Shown piece by piece: positions 1 to 5,395 of a stretch of 5,773 nucleotides of DNA; the stretch's first letter is position 1; every line of letters starts with the position of its first letter. The position numbers and the translations under genes are program-made. Under the pieces are notes generated by a model that saw nothing but the letters and a program-made list of their open reading frames with translations, was not told where the DNA came from and searched no databases. The stretch comes from Calditrichia bacterium (GTDB taxonomy: Bacteria > Calditrichota > Calditrichia > RBG-13-44-9). The DNA lies in NCBI GenBank assembly GCA_026991005.1, contig JALXCH010000317.1:1-5773 (forward strand). The letters are read 5' to 3'.

Positions 1-301
1 CTTTAATTCCGAAATCCCGGCAGATATTTTGCAGCAAATTTTTAGAAGTAATTTTGGTGTTCACAATAAGGGAAATTTTCTGATTGGGTGGAGAACTCTG
101 CAAATACGCCCGAATTACCGTGGTTTTACCGGAGCCCACCTCGCCAGTAAGCACAATAAAACCCTTTTTATGCTCAATGCCAAACTGGATGCGAGCCAGA
201 GCTTCTCGATGGCTATCGCTCAGAAAAATAAAATCGGGATCCGGTGTTAAATTAAACGGATCCGTTTCCAATCCAAAAAATTTCAGATAAGTTCCGTCCA
301 T
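1..301 (-). CDS. ExeA/GspA-type AAA ATPase, N-terminal part only (gene runs off the left edge)
   Basis: The first 100 residues are visible, from the ATG at 301 down to the window edge. The opening follows the pattern of the ExeA/GspA ATPase family: a short FFGLETDPFNLTPDP segment (residues 8-22), then FLSDSHREALARI (26-38), then a P-loop GEVGSGKTT (Walker A, residues 53-61) for ATP binding. Walker B and the rest of the protein lie outside the window. Relatives act in type II secretion (ExeA with ExeB) or, next to Wza-like and chain-length genes, as ATPases of exopolysaccharide assembly clusters. Its position 12 bp after a polysaccharide-export gene favours the second role, which is inference. 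An AAAGGGA ribosome-binding site sits just before the ATG, a few bases closer than usual. It is probably cotranscribed with the export gene. Family assignment is firm; the specific role is not. Confidence 0.85.
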   Translation of the reverse strand, partial: MDGTYLKFFGLETDPFNLTPDPDFIFLSDSHREALARIQFGIEHKKGFIVLTGEVGSGKTTVIRAYLQSSPPNQKISLIVNTKITSKNLLQNICRDFGIK

Positions 302-304
302 AAA

Positions 305-311
305 TCCCTTT
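305..311 (-). promoter_or_regulatory. Ribosome-binding site of the AAA ATPase
   Basis: AAAGGGA on the minus strand, three bases before the ATG at 301. It fills most of the 12-bp gap after the upstream stop codon, so the start is fixed and translation of the two genes is probably linked. The spacing is shorter than the usual 5-9 nt. Confidence 0.5.
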
Positions 312-313
312 CG

Positions 314-1186
314 TTAAAACTTCGGAATATAACTCCCATGTCGATACAAATAAATCGTTCTTAAATATAGATCCAGCGGTGGTAAAACACCTTCCCACAA
401 CTGCTTCAGGAAGTCCATGGTACTGGCAAAAGTAGTCTTTGGCACATAGATTAAATCGTACGGTTGAACGATGAGATTCTGTGCCAGAGCCTGCTTCACA
501 TCGTTCAGCGCCAGGTTGAGGCGATACACGAAGAAGTCTCCCCCACTCCCCTTGCGAATGAGGTAGATATTATTCACATGAGCTCCGCGGTCGAATCCGC
601 CTGCCATGGCAATGGCCTGCAAAACGGTGAGGTTCTTCTCGTACTTGTGGCTCCCCGGCACCTTCACCGAACCCAGTACGTAAAAATTAACGGCTCCAAA
701 TTCCCGCACAAAGACGGTAATATCAGGGTTCTTTAAAATTTTGCGATACACCTGCAAAACGGTATCGCGCAGTTGTTCTGGGGTTTTCCCCATCACAAAC
801 AAATCGCCAATTTTCTGCAGAGTAATGCGCCCGTCGGGACGCACCCGAACGGTTTCGTTAAACTCAGGATGGTTGAAGAATTTTACTTCCAGGAGATCGT
901 TGTACCCAATTTGATATTCCGGAAGCGGGGCAGAAAGCCCTTGTTCCGCTGCAGGATAAGAGAAACGCACCACCTCCTGGGGTACCGGAGGCTGGGGACG
1001 ATTTCCCGCACATCCAACCATCAAAATAAACAACAGAAAAAAGATGGTTCTGGAGAAGCTTTTTCGCGAGCGAACATAAACCGGAATTAATGGAGGTAGA
1101 AAAACAGGAAAAGGTAGGATTACCTGAAATTTTTGAAGAAGTTCTTTAAATTGGCGAAAAAAAAACAGTGTAGCTCTTCGAATCAT
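314..1186 (-). CDS. Wza-like polysaccharide-export outer-membrane lipoprotein
   Basis: A 290-residue protein of the polysaccharide biosynthesis/export (OPX, Wza-like) family, which forms the outer-membrane pore for exported exopolysaccharide or capsule. A basic stretch and hydrophobic core (about residues 39-58) end in a lipobox LMVGC, giving lipidated Cys59. The Poly_export domain spans about 90-162, with EYQIGYNDLLEVKFF and VRPDGRITLQKIGD as clear family motifs. An SLBB-type beta-grasp domain follows (about 167-220; LGSVKVPGSH, LTVLQAIAMAGGF), then IVQPYDLIYVPKT (239-251). The last 40 residues could form the C-terminal amphipathic helix of the pore. The oddity is the N-terminus: 58 residues precede the lipobox Cys, far more than a normal lipoprotein signal, yet there is no in-frame ATG, GTG or TTG between codon 1 and the hydrophobic core. 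ATG 1186 is therefore kept, with doubt. It is followed 12 bp later by the ExeA-like ATPase. Confidence 0.9.
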   Translation of the reverse strand: MIRRATLFFFRQFKELLQKFQVILPFPVFLPPLIPVYVRSRKSFSRTIFFLLFILMVGCAGNRPQPPVPQEVVRFSYPAAEQGLSAPLPEYQIGYNDLLEVKFFNHPEFNETVRVRPDGRITLQKIGDLFVMGKTPEQLRDTVLQVYRKILKNPDITVFVREFGAVNFYVLGSVKVPGSHKYEKNLTVLQAIAMAGGFDRGAHVNNIYLIRKGSGGDFFVYRLNLALNDVKQALAQNLIVQPYDLIYVPKTTFASTMDFLKQLWEGVLPPLDLYLRTIYLYRHGSYIPKF

Positions 1187-1286
1187 TGCTTCATCCCTGA
1201 AAAAGTTTCGCAGTTCCTTTTGCGTTCACAAACCAGTATAATAATACAAGTTTTCCTGAGGCTTCGCTTGATTCGAGTCACAAGAA

Positions 1287-1306
1287 AATAAGAGGGTTTT
1301 CTTATT
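1287..1306 (-). terminator. Weak AT-rich hairpin, possible attenuator before the export operon
   Basis: On the minus strand AATAAGA pairs perfectly with TCTTATT (7 bp) around a 6-nt AAACCC loop. The 3' arm runs on into TTCTT, giving a U-rich tail. Only one pair is G-C, so it would be a weak terminator. It lies about 100 nt before the export lipoprotein start, where it could end leftover dGTPase transcription or attenuate the polysaccharide operon. It may also be chance structure in AT-rich DNA. Confidence 0.3.
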
Positions 1307-1346
1307 GAAAAGAAAGGATTTTTTTAGCAAAAATTGTTTGAAATAA

Positions 1347-1358
1347 CACCCTACCACT
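1347..1358 (-). promoter_or_regulatory. ops-like element (candidate)
   Basis: The minus strand reads AGTGGTAGGGTG, matching 9 of 12 bases of the enterobacterial ops core GGCGGTAGCGTG, including the central GGTAG and final GTG. The ops element lies in leaders of polysaccharide and LPS operons and recruits the NusG paralog RfaH. Here it is about 160 nt before a polysaccharide-export gene on the correct strand. RfaH-like factors of the FCB group are not known to use this exact sequence, so the match may be coincidental. Confidence 0.25.
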
Positions 1359-1362
1359 GGCT

Positions 1363-1437
1363 GGCTGGGAATACCCCGGCAAAGTTTTCCCCATACTTCA
1401 TTGCCGGGAGACACCGCTGGGCCACAATTCCCCAACC
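1363..1437 (-). promoter_or_regulatory. Nested inverted repeat, candidate structured RNA leader
   Basis: On the minus strand an outer stem joins GGTTGGGGAAT (1437-1427) to ATTCCCAGCC (1372-1363): 10 pairs including one G-U, with one bulged G. Inside it CCCGGCAA (1408-1401) pairs perfectly with TTGCCGGG (1382-1375), 8 bp around an 18-nt loop. A further AAGT/ACTT pairing is possible in that loop. The 18-nt linker on the 5' side (1426-1409) is unpaired or weakly paired, while the 3' linker is only 2 nt. The G-C-rich stems stand out from the AT-rich sequence that follows. No U-tract follows, so it is not a simple terminator for the dGTPase gene. It matches no riboswitch class I recognise. Position suggests a leader element of the polysaccharide operon; a DNA-level repeat is the alternative. 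Confidence 0.35.
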
Positions 1438-1467
1438 TGGCGTAAAATTGATCTTTTTCTTCCCGCT

Positions 1468-2727
1468 TTATATCAGATCCACTATGGAACCGAAATCAGG
1501 ATCAAAGAGCCGTTTGTAGGTGCGAATGGCAAATCCATCGGTCATCCCGGCGATCTGATCGCAAATCAGGCGAATTCGGCGCCGGGTATCCTGTTCCCCG
1601 CGCACCAGAGCATCGGTATCTTCCGGAAGAAGTTTTAACGGTGCAGGACGGGAATAATTTTCGGTAAACGCCCGAAAGAGGCTTTCCAGAATAAAATCCC
1701 ATTTAAAATCCAGCTGGTGCAATTGCGGGGCGCGGAACACTAAATCCGTAGCCAGCCACTGATAAAGTGCTGCTTCCTGCCGCACCACCTCCTCCACCAC
1801 CAGCCAAAAAGCATAGCGATGGGTACGAGAACGCATGGGATTTTCCACTTCCTCCAGTCGAGAGGCGCGGATGAAATCCCCGATTTTCCGGGCAAAATCT
1901 CGCTCCACTTCCTCGCGCTTCATGGAATTGAGCAACTGTTCCAACCATTCCGCTTCAATTCCCGTTAAGTGATTCTCAGCCGCCCAGAGTTCCACCCGCT
2001 TTGGTGTAATAAATCCCGCATTCACGCCATCAACAATGTCGTTCAGGGAGTAAGCGGTATCATCTGCCCAATCCATAATCTGGCATTCAATGCTCCGGAA
2101 GCCATTGCGCTGCTCGGCTTCCGGGAACCAGTTGCGGTAGTCTGCACCATCGAAAATGAATTCCAGATAGGATTTCTGGTCATCATACAGAAAATGGTTC
2201 CGGGGATTAATCAGCTCCCCAAACAGCGCTTTGTATTTCATCACCCCATCCAGCAGGGCGCGGGTGGGATTCATGCCGCGCCGCTTTCTGGCATCGGTGT
2301 AAAAAATTTCGGTGAGCAGACGCAGCGTCTGGGCGTTTCCTTCAAATCCCCCGAACTCTCGCATCAAGCGGTTCAGTGTGCGCTCTCCGGAATGTCCAAA
2401 AGGGGGATGTCCCAGATCGTGCGCCAGACACACGGCTTCCACCAGATCGGCATCAATAAAAAAATAAGCATTTAAGAAGGGACTTTCTTCCCGCAAATAA
2501 TTGCAAATGGAACGCCCGATTTGTGCCACTTCCATGGAATGGGTAAGACGGGTGCGGTAAAAATCGTACTGCCCGGACATGAAGACCTGGGTTTTGGCCT
2601 GCAGGCGCCGAAACGCCGAGCTGTGGATGATACGATCGCGCTCCCGCTGGAACGGTGTGCGATAATCCAGCGGAGAGGCAGGCTCCAGAGTTTCCAGATC
2701 GAATGGCGAATAAAAATCATTGCGCAT
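1468..2727 (-). CDS. dgt: Deoxyguanosinetriphosphate triphosphohydrolase-like protein (HD domain)
   Basis: A 419-residue dGTPase/dNTPase of the HD superfamily, a cytoplasmic metal enzyme that splits dNTPs into deoxynucleoside and triphosphate. The family landmarks occur in order: RLQAKTQVF (41-49), the first metal histidine in RTRLTHSMEVAQ (His63), the HD pair in CLAHDLGHPPFGHSGE (His103-Asp104, with His107, His112 and Glu115), FEGNAQTLR (128-136), and the distal metal aspartate in MDWADDTAYS (Asp222 or Asp223). The length suits the roughly 400-500-residue dGTPase group. The start at 2727 follows a clear AAGGAG site and overlaps the end of the upstream carboxypeptidase by 11 bp, so the two are translationally coupled. 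Some family members prefer dGTP and others take several dNTPs; substrate cannot be read from the sequence. The role is probably nucleotide-pool control, although some bacterial dGTPases act against phages. Confidence 0.93.
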   Translation of the reverse strand: MRNDFYSPFDLETLEPASPLDYRTPFQRERDRIIHSSAFRRLQAKTQVFMSGQYDFYRTRLTHSMEVAQIGRSICNYLREESPFLNAYFFIDADLVEAVCLAHDLGHPPFGHSGERTLNRLMREFGGFEGNAQTLRLLTEIFYTDARKRRGMNPTRALLDGVMKYKALFGELINPRNHFLYDDQKSYLEFIFDGADYRNWFPEAEQRNGFRSIECQIMDWADDTAYSLNDIVDGVNAGFITPKRVELWAAENHLTGIEAEWLEQLLNSMKREEVERDFARKIGDFIRASRLEEVENPMRSRTHRYAFWLVVEEVVRQEAALYQWLATDLVFRAPQLHQLDFKWDFILESLFRAFTENYSRPAPLKLLPEDTDALVRGEQDTRRRIRLICDQIAGMTDGFAIRTYKRLFDPDFGSIVDLI

Positions 2728-4516
2728 GGGAAGCTCCTTCTGTTTCGATACGCTGGAGGGGAAGGGAGAGCGGTTCCATTAATTTACCCACGGGATAGCG
2801 ATTGAAATGCTGATCCCAGAAGGGAGAACGGCGGTAGAAAAACATCAATCGCTGGTAGGGATTGTGAGCGAAGGTGGAGTCGCTGGCCAGTTTTTGCTGG
2901 AACTCCTTCCGGAGTTCAGGATTTTCCCGCAACATCTGGCGCGCCAGGCGTTCCATTACGTATCTTTCGGCATACTCCTTTCGTTCGAACAGCACATCCC
3001 AATAACCCCAGGAAACGAAGGAATCCGGTGCCCGGGGCTCCAGCAAATGCACAATCACCCGATTGGTGCGCTGGTTCAGGGGAACGACGACGGTTCCTGC
3101 CGGGTAAAAACGGCTTTCCCGAACGGGTTCTAATTCCACGCTCACGGGATGATGCCCCTCGTAAGGCGTTTGCCGCCACTGGGCATGCCGAAACCGGTAA
3201 GAGGTAACCTGCAGGGTGGTGTCTCGGGTGAGCCGGTAAAGGTGAACGCCGTGCAGCCGCAGTCTGGAAATCTGAAACTGCCACTCCCGGGGAATGAGGT
3301 AAGCGTACGGAACCCAAGCGGAATCGGTTACCTGCAGATGGTTGAAATAGGGCAACCGGTAGGTTTTGGGACGGTCGGAGTGGTAAATCACCCAATCCGT
3401 GCCAGAGATTTCGCTGGGCACCTTCTCGAACTCCACCCCCAGAAAATCCACCCAGACGCTATCCCGGTAGGAGGTGGTAAGCCGCAGGGGCAATATTTTA
3501 CCCGCTAACTGACGCGCGGTCAGTTCATCGCTGCGGTGGTTTACCTGCTGGAGTTCCTTCCCGTAGCGCGAAGCAAATTCCAGAAAGTGAGTGAGCAGAT
3601 GGTACACTGCGGTCACCCGGGTATGGTAATCCTTAAGCATGTGCGTTTCCACCAGGTAGAAAATGCGATTCTGCACCGCTCCGTATCCAGTGGAAAAGCG
3701 GGGAGTGGCTGCGCCCGCCCGAAGTCCGCTCAATATATTGTTCCAGTCACGAAACATGATGTAAGGGAACATGGGAAATCCGTCCGCTTCCATGGCAAGG
3801 TTGAGGAAGGGCACCAGCTTCTCGGTGGTAAACTTTCGCAGCGGAGCTGCCACATGGGGCCCGTTCTCCACTCCGTAAGTCACCACATACTGGTAATCTG
3901 CTCCATCGGTGACATGGACATCCACCAGCAAATCGGGCAGCCAGCGGTTAAACAGCCCCAGCCAGGCCTGCATTTCCGGTGCATCCGCCTTCAGGAAATC
4001 CCGGTTCAAATTGAGGTTCTGGGCCGTCACCCGCCACCCCATTTCCTCCGGCCCATTTTGATTGATGCGATTGTACGGCCCGAATCGTTCGTGCCCATCC
4101 ACATTAAAAATGGGGATGAACAGTAAGGTCACGTTATTCAACAGCTCCCGGCGCTTTCCGTAAATTGCTATATCCCGAATCAGCATCAAACCGGCATCTT
4201 TCCCATCGATTTCGCCGGCATGGATTCCGGCCTGAATCAGCAATATGGTACGGCCTGCTTTCCGCGCTGCCCGGGGAGTGGCAAGCCCTTCCCGATCCAC
4301 AATGAGCAAAGGTAACGCCCGGCCCTGGGGAGAAGTGCCAAAGCTGCGAAAGGTTACCAGGGAAGAAGCCCGGGCTAGGCGCTGGCAAAAACGAACCGTT
4401 TCCTCATAACGCGGAGTACGTCGAAAATGGGATTTTTCGAAATAGGTTGTCCAGTCCGTTTGCGCACTTAAACCGGAGAACATCAAAACAAGGAAGAACC
4501 CAATTGTAAACTTCAT
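2717..4516 (-). CDS. Exported M14-family zinc carboxypeptidase
   Basis: A 599-residue secreted or periplasmic metallopeptidase of the M14 (carboxypeptidase A-like) family. Residues 1-19 form a signal peptide (MKFTIGFFLVLMFSGLSAQ, cleavage expected after SAQ). The catalytic domain has the zinc motif HAGE (His99 and Glu102), NVDG (138-141), the substrate-binding NLNRDF (Asn171-Arg172), the third zinc ligand in LVDVHVTDG (His201), and the catalytic glutamate in FYLVETHMLKDYHTR (Glu290). The key residues of an active enzyme are therefore present. The remaining roughly 280 residues are beta-rich and unassigned, with no type IX secretion tail. The start at 4516 is chosen because it places Met directly before the signal peptide; an in-frame ATG at 4576 would add 20 non-hydrophobic residues. 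Its stop lies inside the dGTPase coding region. The likely job is peptide degradation or cell-wall peptide trimming in the envelope. Confidence 0.9.
   Translation of the reverse strand: MKFTIGFFLVLMFSGLSAQTDWTTYFEKSHFRRTPRYEETVRFCQRLARASSLVTFRSFGTSPQGRALPLLIVDREGLATPRAARKAGRTILLIQAGIHAGEIDGKDAGLMLIRDIAIYGKRRELLNNVTLLFIPIFNVDGHERFGPYNRINQNGPEEMGWRVTAQNLNLNRDFLKADAPEMQAWLGLFNRWLPDLLVDVHVTDGADYQYVVTYGVENGPHVAAPLRKFTTEKLVPFLNLAMEADGFPMFPYIMFRDWNNILSGLRAGAATPRFSTGYGAVQNRIFYLVETHMLKDYHTRVTAVYHLLTHFLEFASRYGKELQQVNHRSDELTARQLAGKILPLRLTTSYRDSVWVDFLGVEFEKVPSEISGTDWVIYHSDRPKTYRLPYFNHLQVTDSAWVPYAYLIPREWQFQISRLRLHGVHLYRLTRDTTLQVTSYRFRHAQWRQTPYEGHHPVSVELEPVRESRFYPAGTVVVPLNQRTNRVIVHLLEPRAPDSFVSWGYWDVLFERKEYAERYVMERLARQMLRENPELRKEFQQKLASDSTFAHNPYQRLMFFYRRSPFWDQHFNRYPVGKLMEPLSLPLQRIETEGASHAQ
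2734..2739 (-). promoter_or_regulatory. Ribosome-binding site of the dGTPase gene
   Basis: AAGGAG on the minus strand, six bases before the ATG at 2727 and inside the end of the carboxypeptidase gene. This is the strongest Shine-Dalgarno match in the window. It decides the dGTPase start over the ATG at 2720, which lies in another frame. Confidence 0.8.
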
Positions 4517-4591
4517 TTTTCGAACCTGATGTTTTTTTGAAATTTCACCATGAAAACCGGGAATTGCAAATTGCAAAAAAAGTAATGTAAT

Positions 4592-4616
4592 CCTTGTTTA
4601 CCGGCTGGTCACAAGG
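4592..4616. repeat. Short inverted repeat upstream of the carboxypeptidase
   Basis: CCTTGT (4592-4597) and ACAAGG (4611-4616) are perfect inverted copies, with an inner ACC/GGT pair around GGCT. It lies in the divergent region between the carboxypeptidase and tRNA-Arg, about 75 bp before the former's start. It could be an operator or a 5' leader hairpin. No promoter for the carboxypeptidase was clear enough to call in this region. Confidence 0.3.
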
Positions 4617-4672
4617 AAGAATAGGCGAACAGTGAGAGGCCAAACAGAAAGGAAAACCCGGTAAATTTTTCC

Positions 4673-4704
4673 GTTGTATTCACTTAAATTCTTTCCTAAA
4701 TTTG
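4673..4704 (+). promoter_or_regulatory. Bacteroidetes-type promoter of tRNA-Arg
   Basis: GTTG (4673-4676), a 20-nt spacer, then TAAATTTG (4697-4704). The second element is an exact match to the -7 consensus TAnnTTTG of Bacteroidetes primary sigma-factor promoters; the first matches the -33 TTTG at three of four bases. Expected transcription start is about 4709-4712, a few bases before the mature tRNA at 4718. Confidence 0.65.
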
Positions 4705-4717
4705 CCCCGCTCGAAAT

Positions 4718-4789
4718 GCCCCCGTAGCTCAGTGGATAGAGCAATGGCCTCCGGAGCCATGTGCGCTGGTTCGATTCCAGCCGGGGGTA
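4718..4789 (+). tRNA. tRNA-Arg (anticodon CCG)
   Basis: A 72-nt cloverleaf. The acceptor stem GCCCCCG/CGGGGGT has seven pairs, the first a G-U. The D arm is GCTC/GAGC. The anticodon stem ATGGC/GCCAT encloses loop CTCCGGA with anticodon CCG at 4751-4753, reading the arginine codon CGG. The variable loop is short (GTGC), and the T arm GCTGG/CCAGC has the canonical TTCGATT loop. The discriminator base is A. CCA is not encoded (the next bases are CAA), so the 3' end must be added after transcription. It has its own promoter and terminator. An open frame on the opposite strand here is the common false ORF seen over tRNA genes. Confidence 0.97.
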
Positions 4790-4794
4790 CAAGG

Positions 4795-4826
4795 TTCCGG
4801 TAAACGAACCGGAAGAATTTTTATTT
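4795..4826 (+). terminator. Intrinsic terminator of tRNA-Arg
   Basis: TTCCGGT (4795-4801) pairs perfectly with ACCGGAA (4808-4814) around the 6-nt loop AAACGA, followed by the T-rich tail GAATTTTTATTT. It begins five bases after the tRNA. The end of the tail overlaps the -33 box of the rpsT promoter, so the two units are packed end to end. Confidence 0.75.
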
Positions 4827-4855
4827 GACACAATGGGGTTCATTTACTAAATTTG
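4824..4855 (+). promoter_or_regulatory. Promoter of rpsT
   Basis: TTTG (4824-4827), a 20-nt spacer, then TAAATTTG (4848-4855): a full match to the Bacteroidetes -33/-7 consensus with the same spacing as the tRNA promoter. The first box is also part of TTGACA, so a conventional sigma-70 reading (TTGACA, 17 nt, TAAATT) is possible. Transcription should start near 4860, giving a leader of about 30 nt. Confidence 0.75.
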
Positions 4856-4889
4856 TGGTTGAATTAACGAAGAGAGGACGTAGAAACAG

Positions 4890-5144
4890 ATGGCGCATCA
4901 CAAGTCAGCAATAAAGCGGATTAAGATTGCCGAACGAAATCGCAGGCGGAATCGATACTATCGTTCGACTATGAAAACGATGATGAAAAAGGTGTTGAGG
5001 GCTGAGACGAAAGAGGAAGCGCTGGCTGCTTACAACCGGGCAGCCTCCATTATTGACAAGATGGTAGTTAAAGGAATTATCCATCGAAATATGGCAGCGA
5101 ACAAAAAATCGCGCCTGATGAAATTTGTCAATTCTCTTTCCTGA
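4890..5144 (+). CDS. rpsT: 30S ribosomal protein S20
   Basis: An 84-residue, very basic protein matching bacterial S20, which binds 16S rRNA and is needed for 30S assembly. Characteristic parts are the MAHHKSAIKRIKIAERNRRRN start (Lys/Arg-rich helix 1), a middle helix with KEEALAAYNRAASIIDKM (about 41-58), and the closing GIIHRNMAANKKSRLMKFVN (about 62-81). The length is typical of the family (about 85-90). A GAGAGGA site lies about 12 nt before the ATG, slightly far. The gene ends in tandem stops (TGA TAA). It is monocistronic, with its own promoter and a strong terminator 20 bp after the stop. Confidence 0.97.
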   Translation: MAHHKSAIKRIKIAERNRRRNRYYRSTMKTMMKKVLRAETKEEALAAYNRAASIIDKMVVKGIIHRNMAANKKSRLMKFVNSLS

Positions 5145-5164
5145 TAAGTTCCCTCCTCAACCCG

Positions 5165-5220
5165 AAAGAAGCCGCACGCACCGTCCCGCCCAACTTCGCG
5201 TGCGGCTTCTTTATTTTTAA
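5165..5220 (+). terminator. Strong intrinsic terminator after rpsT
   Basis: A perfect 15-bp stem, arms 5165-5179 and 5198-5212 (core GAAGCCGCACGC/GCGTGCGGCTTC), with an 18-nt loop and the tail ATTTTTAA merging with the TTT of the 3' arm. The U-tract appears only on the plus strand, so it acts in the direction of rpsT. The loop is unusually long for an intrinsic terminator. Confidence 0.9.
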
Positions 5221-5263
5221 ACCTCTTCCCCCCAGAATCAATTCCTTCCTCTCCACAAAAATG

Positions 5264-5279
5264 GATTTGCCTGCAAATC
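5264..5279. repeat. Near-palindrome, possible operator
   Basis: GATTTGC and GCAAATC are perfect inverted 7-mers separated by CT. The site lies in the spacer after rpsT, about 117 bp before the exported-protein start, and overlaps the TTTG box of the candidate promoter there. A dimeric repressor site would fit, but a single short palindrome can arise by chance. Confidence 0.3.
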
Positions 5280-5297
5280 ACTTTCGGAGTAAATTCC
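5266..5297 (+). promoter_or_regulatory. Candidate promoter of the exported-protein gene
   Basis: TTTG (5266-5269), exactly 20 nt, then TAAATTCC (5290-5297). The spacing equals that of the two better promoters in the window, but the -7 element lacks the final TG of TAnnTTTG. It would give a 5' leader of about 95 nt before the ATG at 5396. It is the only candidate I see between the rpsT terminator and this gene. Confidence 0.35.
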
Positions 5298-5395
5298 ACC
5301 TCGACGATCCATAAAGGCATTCCGTTCTTCAACATAATTTCTCTTTCAATTCGCTACCAAATTCCAACATGGAAAATCCCATGGGCGGACAAACA

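Noticed and set aside
1226..1435. 69-codon open frame on the minus strand in the gap before the export gene
   Set aside because: Low-complexity, with no recognisable domain or good ribosome site, and it runs through the stem structures of the gap. A leader peptide cannot be fully excluded.
1969..2475. 168-codon open frame on the plus strand
   Set aside because: It lies entirely antisense to the dGTPase coding region, including its HD motifs, and shows no family of its own.
1468..2727. dGTPase as part of an anti-phage defence island
   Set aside because: Some dGTPases do act in defence, but the neighbours here (carboxypeptidase, polysaccharide export, tRNA, rpsT) are not defence genes and no mobile-element signs are present.
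3536..4126. 196-codon open frame on the plus strand
   Set aside because: It is antisense to the M14 catalytic domain. Its length reflects the base composition of the real gene, and no protein family is recognisable.
4517..4576. 20-residue N-terminal extension of the carboxypeptidase from the ATG at 4576
   Set aside because: It would bury the signal peptide behind a polar, basic stretch; the internal ATG at 4516 starts exactly at a normal signal peptide.
4718..4789. tRNA-Arg as an integration site for a mobile element
   Set aside because: No integrase gene is present, and no direct repeat of the tRNA 3' end was seen elsewhere in the window. The next genes are ordinary housekeeping ones.
4598..4843. 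81-codon open frame on the minus strand
   Set aside because: It is the antisense of tRNA-Arg (PRLESNQRTWLRRPLLYPLSYG is the usual false translation over tRNA genes) and also crosses the tRNA promoter and terminator.
5030..5335. 101-codon open frame on the minus strand over the end of rpsT
   Set aside because: It overlaps rpsT antisense and passes through the rpsT terminator; no domain is visible.
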